Assembly: GCA_019096065.1 (NCBI GenBank)
Contig: JAGUCH010000001.1
Span: 1,674,001 to 1,738,000 of the forward strand
Length of the DNA: 64,000 nt
Source of the DNA: Paracyclopina nana
Taxonomy: Eukaryota; Arthropoda; Copepoda; Cyclopoida; Cyclopettidae
Direction of reading: 5' to 3'
The notes under the pieces are model-generated. The model ran no database searches, was not told the DNA's origin, and worked only from the letters and a program-made list of their open reading frames with translations. The position numbers and the translations under genes were made by a program. Below, piece by piece: positions 19,640-31,900 of this stretch (within the stretch, counting starts at the first letter, position 1; each line of letters begins with the position of its first letter).

Positions 19640-22600
19640 TCATTTGCGTGATACCATTGAGTAGAGTCCGGCCAATTTCTCCCTCACTCTCTCGTTGCCA
19701 GTGGAATGAAAGAAGAAAACTGAAGCGCCAAGGAATCCGTTGAGGATCGTGAACGTCCCATAGAGAGCCACATCTTGGTTGTACTCCGACATCACTCCGA
19801 TGACGAAGCTGATAAAAACGAGCGGCATGATTATCAAATTGGTGCGCTGCATAATCTTGGCCGAGAGGAGTTGCTGCTTATCCAATCCGGGAATTAACCG
19901 GTAATCTGCTGCACCTGCAGCCTCAATCATCGTGAAGATGAGGACGACAAGCACCATTATTGGAATAATTTGGGCGAACATCAATGGAGTGTTCACTTGC
20001 AGCCAACAATGATATTCCCCTCCATAATCATCAAATCTGCATGATAAAAAATTAATCATCATAAATCCACATATAGATCAAAATAGATCAAAATTTAGTT
20101 AAATCATTTTCCGCCAAGTGAAAGGATGGCGCTAGTGTTCATGGGGAAGTTGTTTCCAGGATCGAATTTTTTTCTTTTAGGCAGTTTTGGCGTTTTTGGT
20201 AAGCCAATGGCCAAATATTTGGGCATGCAAATCAGTCTTGCGGAAAAGCTCCTCTCGTGTAAAGAAAATTGAAAGGGGCCCCACATATAAAAATCAGCTA
20301 TTTATATGAGGCTCTCACAAAAGTTTGAAAGGAGTCTTTTGCCTTTATGGTGCATGGGTTAATATCAGCAGAGTTTGCAGCCATTGCCATCATAAAAAGG
20401 CCAAACATGTGCCGTGCAAAAAATGCTGTAAGATTATATGACCAGGCTCCAAAAAAAAGTTGCTCTTGCTATACACTGTATAGTCCATTTTGCGTCATTT
20501 CCTCTCAAGGTGTGCAAGAAAAAACTTCTTCTTTCTGCTCTCCTAAAAATTATTGCCAAAAGATGCACTACTTTTCTGTTTTTATCTAATAATACAAAAG
20601 CACCATTAGGAAAAGAACCTGTATTGGAAAAAAACCAGAAAACTTTTTTTTGTGTGTGCAAAGGACCCACATAATTTTTTTTTGGCATGATATGCAGAAT
20701 TTTTTGTTAATGGCAACCATAATTCTTGCTTTGTTGAAAACTGTAGCGGGAAAAAGCATCATCATCAGGCGACCATAAAATGCTGCATTTGTATAATTAT
20801 TTTTTATGGCCTTCGGACGTGAACTGCAAATAAATTACAGTCAGCCATATGTGCATTTGTTTGCTCTCGTTCTCACTACTCGATTGCTTTCGAGTTGTAT
20901 AAGCACGTGTCAAGAAGGTAATAATTTTCGCTTCAACTAGCAAATTCTGGCTGCCCCTGAATATTATCATTTAGTCGGCATTATTATCGTGACTTGACCC
21001 TTGTCATAAATATTTTTTTCTCCGAATCTGGGAAACTGGACAAAAATAGAACCAACTTTGGTCGTAGTAGGAAGAAAGTTACATAGGCAACTTTTTCACA
21101 TTTGAAAAAGAATTGCGATATTTTCTTTACCTGAGGCCGACTGAAATGAGCACAGTTGCAAGTGCAAATCCCCATCCAACGAGGGTGTTTTGCAGGCGGT
21201 TGAGAATGCCATTTTTCTTGACCACATAAGCCACTATGGTGTATGTATGCAGGCTCTCCAAAAACATGAACATGAATGTCGCAGTGAAGAAGAAATGAAT
21301 CAGAATGCTGATGATCCGACAGCCCTAGAAAGTAGGAGATATCTACATCTCGCTGCTACTTTTTTAAGTGAAACTTTTTTCAAAGTTGAGGGTGTCATCC
21401 TACATTTGAATCAGTGGCAATTCTATATCCTCTGTTAGAGTCACCTCGAAATCGCTCAAATTTCTCGTGAATTCATAACCTAACTAAGTGACTATGATAA
21501 TGCATCACAGTTTCAATTCAACCAATGCAATAGCCACATTTGCTTGCCTTTACATTGCAGCGCGTGGCATAAGTCTATGATAGCTAGTAGGTAATTCCAT
21601 CGTTAGCTGTTTTGCTATTAAGATTGATGGAATAGAAATATTATTGATGACATAACAGATAATAAATATGAATATGTGGCCTATATCAAGGGATGTGACA
21701 AGTACTTAAAAAATAGAAGGGCACGAAACAATTATTTCCTTTTACTTCGCGAACTAAATCAATGCATACAGTGATTACTTAATTTCTTCAAGAATGGTGC
21801 AAAATTTACTTACTTTCTTAAATCATCAAACAATATTAGGCATTTGAAACTATTCCCTTTACTCTGACCTGAGATCGATCGCTACTTACCTTTAGTATTC
21901 TACTTATGCGACATCTATTGGACAAAATGAAAACTTTGCTACGATTCTTATCCGATTATTCTAATTTTTTGCTTTTTTTCTCCTACTTATTCTACAGGAT
22001 GCGTCTCGGAAACCGCAACAGCTCAACAACCAGTCCACTCAATTGATTGTTTACATTTGATGCGCTTTTCGCGGACCGTTCTGTATACTGACCATGGGAA
22101 TCGGAGTGTCGCTGAGGTTGGGGATAAGCAAGCAGATGTGGGCACAAATCAGGGCAATCTCCATATTCATTTGAATGACTCTGGCATAATCATAGACCCT
22201 GAGGGAGGCGAACAAAAACAGCGTGATCCCCGTGAAAATGATCAAGATGCTCGATGCAGACTTGGTGACCGCAGTTGTGGCCGTTTTAACTTTGGGGGCC
22301 AAAGTTGGAATTGGTCTTGGCGTTGGAGTGGTTGGAGGCGGAATAATGCACTGAAATCAGGAGACACCATGAATATTTCGTAACATTATTCAGCCTGTTC
22401 CATAATTTTCTGATGATAGACTCCTCAAGCAAATAGAGCTAATCATCATGTTATAAATTATGACAGAAAATTATAGGCTCGGCTTAATGAGACGTCTTGA
22501 GTGAACAGCACACTGGTCGCGCAAATTGCCGCTAGAGGGTCACGCAACCTCTTTGCACTTCTACCTATCTTTGCAAAATGCAAGCTATATTTACTTTCCT

Positions 22601-23877
22601 AATTTGTTATTGCAGTAGTCAAAGGAAAAATAATGCCATTAGGCGGAAAGTTTGCGTTTGCTGTCATAAGGCAATCTTGGCTTTTTATCTTTGCCCTTTT
22701 TTGCATGTGAAAGCCAAAGAGGCTTTTTTCAATGGCCTCTTGATTACGGCCCATCTTCAATATTACTAGAATACTTTTCATATCCTGATTTTATACTGCA
22801 TATCATGTTGATGTACGAAAAGCCGTCAAGAATGAAAAGTAGCAGTGTAACTTTTTCGACCCTGAGGGTATTATTGACAGCTTGGAACACTTGGGAACTT
22901 TGCCACTGCTTCTACATTTGAGTCTTATACCGGGTGTCCGCGCAAACTTTCTGCACTTCCAAAAGTTGAACACAAAGCATTTAACAAAGGGATCAGCTCA
23001 ATCTGAGCACCTTCATCAAAATGCAACACAGCCATTATTTCCAAAAACAAACCATAAATCAGCTCTGTTTCAAAATCAACTTTTTCTATATACCTCATCG
23101 CCATCCGCGTTCATAATTCTTCCCAGTTGACATTCGCATTTCGTGGCCGGATCCTCGTCAGTGCTAATATCAGCGCAAGAAGCAAAGTCCATGCAATTGT
23201 ACCCCAGACACGGACTACATTTGGGAAAGAAAGTATATATTGATGGAATTATGGATCAAGCCAAAATGCACTACTTTCTCAAGAAACTGCTAACATAAAG
23301 AATCCTTGCTAAAAAGAATTATTTAAATTATTCAAATGAGAGAAACTTCACCTTGGGCACGTCTCGAGGTTCCAAGTGTTGCAGTCCTCTATGTGCTCAT
23401 AGGACTGGTTAAGCAGGTTCAGCTCTTTGCACGAGCTGAGCGGCCCACCTGTGCTCTCCGCGCACATGGTGAATCGTTGCCTGCTTCCGCGGCCGCAAGT
23501 TGCGCTGCAATTCGACCACTCGGACCACTGCATATCGCAAGGGTTGGTGTTGCACTTCTCCGTCTTGTCCGAAGGGCCCTCGCACAATTTGGGCCGGATT
23601 CCCTGGCGATTTTCATCGATGAAAAAATTCCATTAATTATTATTCCGGCCCGAAAACTTACTTGCGGCACAGGATTTGTGCATGACCTCTTTCTCGTCAT
23701 CAGTCCCCCTCCACAAGAGACCTCGACCATTTCCCCGTGAATATTTTCACGCAAACAAGGAGTCGCAACGGTGGACCAGGGTGACCAACCTCCATGAATT
23801 GTTATGGTACGTTGGGACAGGGAAACGCCGAAAAGCAAGACGAAGAACAGCAGGCAGAAAATCCGGAGCTTTGCCAT
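19640..23877 (-). CDS. Seven-TM receptor with TSP1 and EGF modules, no GAIN domain
   Basis: Six coding exons, 23877-23662, 23602-23352, 23214-23094, 22350-22093, 21324-21131 and 20036-19640, total 1437 nt, 478 residues. A signal peptide (LRIFCLLFFVLLFGVSLS) is followed by two thrombospondin type 1 repeats (GGWSPWS, MQWSEWSNCSATCG), a six-Cys EGF-like module (PCLGYNC to CII), a short Pro/Thr linker and seven membrane spans. TM2 to TM4 resemble adhesion/secretin receptors: MNMEIALICAH, HFFFTATFMFMFLESLH, LVGWGFALA. Only about 30 residues separate the EGF module from TM1, so no GAIN/GPS domain fits. ATG 23877 begins the signal peptide; another lies four codons upstream. The ligand is unknown. 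Introns 4 and 5 are the longest (about 0.8 and 1.1 kb). Confidence 0.82.
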
Positions 23878-26244
23878 GTTTGCTTTCATTTCAAGGAGTA
23901 ATTGGGTAAAGCCTGGCAACCAAGGGTTTGCTTGGACGAGTTGCCTAGTAGTATCCTGATCATTTATTTATCGCCATATCACTCGAAAAAAATCATGCTT
24001 CGCCATTGGCCAAGAACTGCTTTCATGTTTCGTGCACTTTATGATGATCAGCAGCTAAATTTATAAATAGCTTCATCGGGAATGAATGTGGTACTTTTTG
24101 TACTTTCGATGGAATTTACGCACTTATTCCCTTATCATGTCATATCTGGCTAAAATCCACTCATTTCTTTAACTGGGCACATTTTTGATGACCTAGCTTT
24201 TCTAATTTTATATTTTAGGCCAAACAATCGAGTTGATTTTGAGGGCTGAACTAGTGAGCAAAGTTTGCTTTCTAATAAGAAATTATGTGGATGACATTGG
24301 CTGCTGCTTCACACGCGTGCATTTCCATAATTGGGCTGTAAAAAGGGTGATTACGTGAGATTATCTGGTCACATAACACGTAATTTGAATATGTATCGGT
24401 GCGCAGTATGTGCACCACCCATGAGATGATTTTTTGGTTTTTCCTCGAAGGAGCAAGAGAAGATTTGGGCTGTATTCAGTGAACAAAAAGCTCGTATTTG
24501 CCCAGCACTCGATCACAATGGAGCAAGGTGCTAATAAAGCTCGGTACATACTCTGTGGAACGTGCAAGAGCTGCAACACACCCTGCATAATGTAAGATAC
24601 ACGTAATACTTAGATATTACGCTAAAAAAACCAACAAAATGGAGGCTGTCCCACAATTTTCTGTACCAAATACATCAGGCTAAATTGTATGAATTTGCAG
24701 GCTCGTTTCACCGGCGGAAAAATTATTTTCTCAGATAATCATAGGTAATATTGAAATAAGGGGACATTGATTGAAAAGCTTGATAAATACGTATTTAGAT
24801 GAAGTCAAGGCTCAGCTGAAGCAGGTAAAATAGTATTTGTTTGTAAGCTCCAAGTTCTCCTCTGAGCGCCAGCCATGCTTGGTCTTTCGGGGCTTCAAGA
24901 GGCCTCTTAGTCGAGGCAGTAAAAGCGGCCGTCAAGGACCTGATCACCGTCGAAGTAAGTAAAAGTCGAGAAAGTGAAATAAGCTTTACATTTACTTTAC
25001 CCACCAAAAATGTCCACCTAATGAAGAATTTTAAAAAACCTTTAGTGATTTTAGTTGAGAAATGCTTTTAGGGCTCGAAATAATTTTTACAAACATTAGA
25101 CAGAAAAATTCCACATAGCTCAATATTTTTAGAGCCCCATGAATATTTGATATCAGAGCTCACCGAAAAATTGGAGTGTGTCGTTCATTTATCACTGCGT
25201 TCCTTAAGCTTGCTAACAGTAAGCAATCAGTGCATTATTAATCAAAGGACTGCCAAATTATTGAGGGAATTCACGAGGATGCCAACTCACAAAGTATAGG
25301 TTTTCACTGCTTAACATACCGTGAAAAGTGCATTGACTGTACTTTAGCTTCAGTACATAAGCAGGACTGCAGTTTTAATGGGATCAAAATAACTCAGGTG
25401 CAATATATCATGTAATCATCTAATTACTTGCCTAACTCGATCTCATGCATGGCCTTGGGATTTTTTGAGTGACAATGGCCACAAATGAATATATAAGGGC
25501 TTTTTTGCGTAGCCAAAATCCGACCTCAGGCAGTAAAATGGCGTGTGAATATTTTATGGCCGCCATAAATGCCCAAGATTTAGCTTTCATTAGCCTTTCT
25601 CAAACTGAATATTGACTTTGCAGCTGCTCTTCGGTGTGATCGAGTTTGATGCAAATCCACCCATTTCACTTTATAGTCATTTTTGTGTGTGAACTCCTCG
25701 GGGCTCGCACCATTAATCTTGGTGATTCCTACATCGAAATGTATTCTATCGATCTGCGTCAATTGTCTGAAAGCTGCGATTGCTTTTTTCTCTCTATCAG
25801 CGGTGTTCTTTTTTTTTTAATTTGGCCAAAAGCCTCTCAAAAATAAAATGACTCTGCAGCCTCCCTCAAAAGAGGCCGCAGTGTGTCAGGATTAATGGCT
25901 TTGAACCTTTACGGATTTTGGGTTCCCATCGGCGCAATACACTTAGGCAGTGAAAGCTGTTGAATTCAACATAGAAGTATTCCCACACATTTGTACTAGC
26001 AACAAATACAACAAATCAAGTGCTGTAATAATCCGCTAGATGGAGCAGCGATTTGTTTTTACCGTAACACCATATGAAACCAAACCCTTTTCGCCATTTC
26101 ACCGCTGAAAAAGCCAAAAAATGAATAAATAGAAAAAAACCACTTCTGGTATTTTTTGAAGCCCCTTCACATGAATAAACTTAGAAAAATGAAAGTGTTT
26201 GAGTTGTATGTGAAAAATTGAAATTATAGGAGGAGGCCAAATAA
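23878..26244. other. Non-coding region between two divergent receptor genes
   Basis: 2.4 kb of mostly AT-rich DNA between the TSP1 receptor (-) and the rhodopsin-like receptor (+). It should hold both promoters. Only short, unconvincing frames occur and no repeat stood out. Confidence 0.5.
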
Positions 26245-27829
26245 ATGGAGGAGCAAGAATCACTGAACGCGTCCTCGGAGGTCGACCTCAATGACACTTT
26301 ACTATGGGAGATTGAGGAGGAGAAACGGCTCCTCTCCAACTTTGGAGCCTGGCTGGTCTTCATGGAAATGTCCGTGGCCTTGGTGGGCATCATTCTGAAT
26401 CTCACAGTGGTCATCTCCATCAGGGAGAGAGAGTCACTCATGAACAACACGGTCAATGTCATCCTTGGGAACCTCTGCTTTGCCAACCTCGTGGCTGCAG
26501 TGTTTACAAAGTCCATTGCCGTGATCTATCACGGCTATGCAGTGGCAAGGTCACGCTGGGAGGTCGAGCTGGCCTTTTGCACCGTGCACACTGTGACCTC
26601 GAGGGCCACGTGGGCCGTTTTCCCATACACTCTGCTCATCTTGTGTTGGCATAGCCTTGCTCTCCGAGCTGGCCGAATCATTCACAACTGCACAGTGAAG
26701 AAAAATATGGCAGTGACTTCTGATGCAGCTCAGGTGACCTCTTCACTAATTTTTTTCGAAATAAGATCCAAATTCCTAAGATTAATTAGCAGGGCTATAT
26801 GCTGGGTGCCATGGCGCTGCCACCTGGGGGTGATGCCTCGACTACAGCCAATAAGGCCGAATCCGGGCAGGAAGATGAGGCCAAACCTGAGGAGGACGAG
26901 GATGAGGACGAGGAGGAAATGGGCGAAGGTCTGACTGCCAAGCAAAAAAGCGCACTTGGCTTCATTTGGTTCGTCTCTGGAGTCTACTCACTCTTGTCTG
27001 ACCAAATCCTGTCCAAGGAGAGGGATGTGCACTGCTCACTCCGGTCGGACCTGAGTGACAAGTTCAACTTCATGTCCCTGATCGTGGCCATCGCAGCGCC
27101 TTTCATTGCCGGCCCCCTGTTCTGCCCTCTGGGCCATACCATACTCAGCTTGGTGGCCTGCTGCAAGGGCGTGGATGGGGGCGGGTCATGCATGGACTCG
27201 AAAACCAAAGATCTTCCAGGATCCGGATTGGGACGCACTTCGCTCGCTGACTGCGGCGTGGTCATCGGATTCACCCTCGTTTTCTTGATTGTGTATCCAG
27301 TGCAGATGTACGTGACTGAGGAATACCTGGCCAACGTGCAGTCCATGTTTGTGTTCATGGCCTTCAAATACTGCTTTGGCAGCCTCCACATCGTGCTCAT
27401 CCCCTTCGTGATTCTCACCATGAAAAAGGACATCAGGTACACTATATAATAGGATTTCCTCGCGTTACAAGTCAGTAATACGGCTCAGTTTTTTATCTGA
27501 GCAATTTGGGTAATTTTAGGCATTATATTTGACCTGAAGTTCTAGTCTGAAGGATATCAAGTTTCCTTAAGAAACTCACTTCATAGGGCAAAACCCGTGT
27601 CTTTAATTTTCAATTCCTCTCTTAGCAATGAAATGGCCCGGTTTTACAATCCCGTGTTCGACATAAACAAATATTGCTATTTATTATGCCCAACAACAAA
27701 AATTGAGTTTTAATATGTTACAGGCAAGCAGCAGTGGCCACTTATATCAAAACCAATACAGACGATGGCGAAATCACATTTGAGCAACTTCAAGAGCACT
27801 GTGGCATTGGAGTTCAACCAGGAGCCTAA
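26245..27829 (+). CDS. Atypical rhodopsin-like 7TM receptor, orphan
   Basis: Three coding exons, 26245-26733, 26793-27436 and 27724-27829, total 1239 nt, 412 residues. TM1 has the class A asparagine (GIILNLTVV). TM2 reads ILGNLCFANLVAAVF where LAxAD is usual. TM3 starts with the conserved Cys (ELAFCTVH), and another Cys in loop 2 (DVHCSL) could pair with it. At the end of TM3 there is ILCWHSLALR, with no DRY. TM6 has FLIVYPVQ in place of CWxP. TM7 (MAFKYCFGSLHIVLIPFVI) has no NPxxY. The second intracellular loop holds about 65 residues with a run of Glu and Asp. Such divergent class A receptors exist in arthropods, but I cannot name an orthologue. Start chosen as the first ATG before an acidic N-terminus with two N-glycosylation sites. 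Confidence 0.78.
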
Positions 27830-28925
27830 CAACTAGCTGCACATACAGAATGAAATTCTGCTCCACACTCAAACTTTATTCATTAAATGAAGCCCATATA
27901 CATTTACCACGCGTTGTGTACAAGTTATGCAGTTCAAGAAATGGCTCTTGAGAAATAAAATCTGGCACAAACTTGACGCCCATTTCATTTTATGGCTCGA
28001 AAAATATTGATGCTGTAGTAGTAGTAGCCACATGGATTGAGATTGTTTATTTTCATAGTTGTTATTTATCATCATAATGAAGTTTATAAAAACATGCAAA
28101 AATACACGAAAATGAAATGATTATTCTTCCACCATCATCATCATGGTCAAACGCATGCTCAATCAAAGGACGAGGGAAACAACCAAGCAAAACTTTGCAA
28201 TTCAAAATGTAGTGTGTGGGAGTGGAGGAGGCAAAAAAGATGCTCATTTGCATACATTGTGTATATAGCATTCACCAATGATTCAGTTACAATATATATA
28301 TAGATCATTTCAACATTTCAACAGTAGATGATGATCACTTCCATGCACTCCTCAATCATAACAGGCTCTTTGTAATAATGTAGCAGCATTATTTCTCTGG
28401 GTGGGAGGACGACGATAAATCTCATGCCATAGCAGATATTGCACAATGAGCAAAAACTTGGCCTAATTAAAATGTGCATGACGACGACGACATCTCGATG
28501 CACTGTGAACAAATAACCACACTCACTTTGCAAGTGCTGTCGTGACACGAATGAAGATGCATATATGATGTATGTATAGTATAATGATTCTTTTTTCTTC
28601 CAAACAATGATGAAGGAGGAGGAATTAGAGTTGAAAGGAGCAATAGTGCAGTAAAATGTATCCTTAGCTGTTGCAGTTTCGATTGCCTGATATGCACGCA
28701 CAGTGGGCAGCAGCAAAGACGTTTCACAGTCTTCGAAAGCTGTTGTTCCCTTTGCACTCGCGCGGGTCCGTTTTTCCCTCTGTGGTTATTTTTGTTTTGT
28801 GTGTGTTAAGAATAATAAGCTGTGGATAATCGTGCAGGGCTGCAAATTTTTAAAGTAGTTCTCTTGGCTTCCAAACGGGCGATCCTACAACAATGAGGTT
28901 GGCAACATTTCTTTCTATTTTACTG
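27830..28925. other. Intergenic region, convergent 3' ends of receptor and sif
   Basis: 1.1 kb with low-complexity AT stretches, an ATC repeat near 28130 and TATATATATA near 28300. It must hold both 3' UTRs. No gene is seen. Confidence 0.5.
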
Positions 28926-31900
28926 CTATACGAAAACCACTCTAGAGGTCAGACCTGAGCTTTTCCTTGGCTGCTGCTGCTGCTGTTGCTGCTGAGGTGG
29001 ATGGTGTGGATTGTTATCCTCGTCATCGTCCAGCTCACTTTTGAAGTCTGAGCACTCGTTTGTACTATCGGTCTCGGAGCATATCTCAACTTCTGCAAAA
29101 ATTACAATAATCGCATTAAAAACGTCTCTCGAGGGAAAAGTTCACTTTTTTAAGAAAAGGACGAGTGGTGGATTTTTATCAAGTAGTGCTATGGGTACAA
29201 AGAGGCCTACAATCTCAGAAAAGATATTGCAACAAGGGTGAATTTTAAGGTAATATGTATCTACGTACTATGGAAAATGAAAGATATAAATGCCACTAAG
29301 GTAGCCTTGAAAATCGGCTCGATTCATCAGAATGGTAATTTACTCCGAAAATGGTGGGACAATCTGCATTTATTCATTATGGGAAGATACTCTATAAGCT
29401 ACTCGAGGCTCTCTGCGCCATTGTAGCGGTCTGTGGGTTGGGCAAGTTGCCAACCACAATGCACTTTTTAAGAAGATATCTTGGATTCGCAAAACTTGTG
29501 CTCAGAGTTTTACTTGTTGTTGTGCATGATTTAAATGCAGGTGGGATTCTGCAACTTTATGAATTACAGCGGTGCGAATTAGCTACACGACTTGCCTACA
29601 ACGCTCATTGAGCGTTTGTACAAAATGACAGGAGGCTGCTTAAAGGGGTTCATTTCTAAGGGGGAGCAGTGGAAAGTGTGGTTATCATGTAGGAGGATAC
29701 CCGTATAATCCGAGAGGTCTGTTTGTAAATAAAAAATCAGCTTCAAATATTTTCCCAGCGCTCTGCGCCAATGCATTTTGCAATGTAGTATGCTCTATGA
29801 TTGCTCAATAGAAATGCAAACCTCGTTTTGCAGCCGGATGCATGCTGCCATTGCCAGGTGGATTGTAATTTTGCGTCACTGAACCAGCTACAATTGTCGA
29901 GCTCGGGGGCAAGTTCATTCTGCGAACCGAATCACGAATTATTTGCCGGATCGTCTTCAGGAACGCATTTCGGAACTCTGGAGTGCTGAAAATACACCAA
30001 AAAACACACTTTAGTCGCAGCCATCATTAAGAAAAACAGTCAGCTTTGGGTTGAAATTACCCAGCAATTTTCTGTCCGCGCCAGGGCTCTTTCCCATATT
30101 AACCGAATTCTTTACTATACTAATGGCCCACGTACGAACGTAGCTATTCTCGAAAAAAAGGAAATCCATTAGTTAGCCCCCCCAAAAAGAGACATGTCAA
30201 ACATAGAAAAAAGGAAACTGACGAGGCCTTTTAAAAGAAAGATTTTCCCATGGGAGGCAAATTGGCAGGTAAACAACACAACGTGCAGCAACAATGCATA
30301 TTCATGAATTATGGCCCTGGCGTAAGCCTTGATTTATGGTCGTCTCTAGCAGTATTTGCCTACATAACAATATCAATCTTGTATCAAGGCATTTTTCGTG
30401 TCTTCACCTTCACAGAGCAATTACACCTTTTTACGTAGCATACCGAGCGAACGACTTATAATGAATCAAAGCCATTATGTCATGCAAAATGTCTTGGTAA
30501 GCAAAGAAAGCACTTTTTGCTCGACCCCTAATTCACGTCGCAAATGGGAGTTTGGCATACAACACCTTATGAAGCACAACACCTAATTTAGCAGGATATG
30601 CAGGAAAATTTGACCCCAGTGCAAGAACTACATATTAGGGCACGCAAGAATGCAGATGAAAGGCGGAACTTTCTTGAAGAAGGAGATATGCGCATTTCGA
30701 GGGCTGCTCGCAAAGTGCGTAGAATAGAAATTACGAAGAAAAGTGTTGTTTATGCCTGTATGAGCTAGGGCTTATGCGCCAAGAGATTTGTCTTTGACAA
30801 AAGGACTCAAACAAGAAAAAGTAGCACAGCACAAAAAGCCTGCGAAACGCCAATGAAGAGGAATAAAAACATGAGCTTTCACTGTTTCCGCAAAGAAAAC
30901 AGAAACTACTTGAAGAATTCTTTCTCGCATCGAATGATTTTTGCGCGGAGAGTCATTTTCCCAAGAAGCAGGGATAAAAAACAGTCCCATAAAGAAAAGA
31001 CTGTTGCAGCAAACAGTAAACCCCCAGATGCTGCTGCTTCGATAGCTAAAATGAAAAAAGAGTTGCCCATTGAGCACTGTTATATGCAGCACTGCAGAGT
31101 GCACTAGGATACACTGCGCGCTCATCAATAAAAAAGTAGCACTACCAAATTGATTCGTGCTTGTGGTTACATACTCTACCCATACGCATGGTACATTAAT
31201 TCCCACCGGGTCATTACTCTACTGCGCAATGTTGATTGGCAAAATACCTGTTGGATAAATGGTAGCTTTTCTCTCTGCGGCGATTGCCACTCGTTTTCAG
31301 CTGCATAAGCTCCCAAGTAAAGTGGCCATCGGTGTCCGAAATGGTGCCAGCTTTCACTTGAACTTCGCCAACTGGTATCAAAACTTGGTACCGGATTATC
31401 TCGACCTCAGCTGGGTTGTTCTTGGAGGTGTTCGCCTGCAAGTATAGGAGTGAGTGCAGCTTAAAATGAAATGCTCAAACTTTTGAGCCAAGGCGACACA
31501 GATCTGAGTTTATAAAAGCAGCCATAAAAGAAGTGGATGATGTTTACCAAAAGCTGCTTTCGTTTGCTTCTGAGGCGCTCTTTGCACAGGAAGACAACTG
31601 CAGTCCTGAAGATGAAGCACATGGCATGCAACTCGAGGCCTTTCTTGATCTTGCCCAGAAAGCTGGCAATGTTGAGCCATTCCACGCCTCCGTAGTACAA
31701 AAGGTCTCCGGGATTGAGCTCGTGGAGTTGGCTGTTGCTCCTCTGGTATTGGCGGTACAAATGGTCGAAAATGGCTCCGTACTCCTCATGGATTCTTTGC
31801 ATTTCATTGATGTGCTCAGCTACATTTTCCATCCCGAGGAGTGCTTCTGACAGATGGTTTTGCTCCTCGCTCGAATTCAGAGCCAGCCCTTTGAGCTGCT

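Noticed and set aside
28973-28996. CTG/CAG triplet run considered as a microsatellite
   Set aside because: It is inside the last sif exon and codes for the poly-Gln tail, so it is listed as part of that gene.
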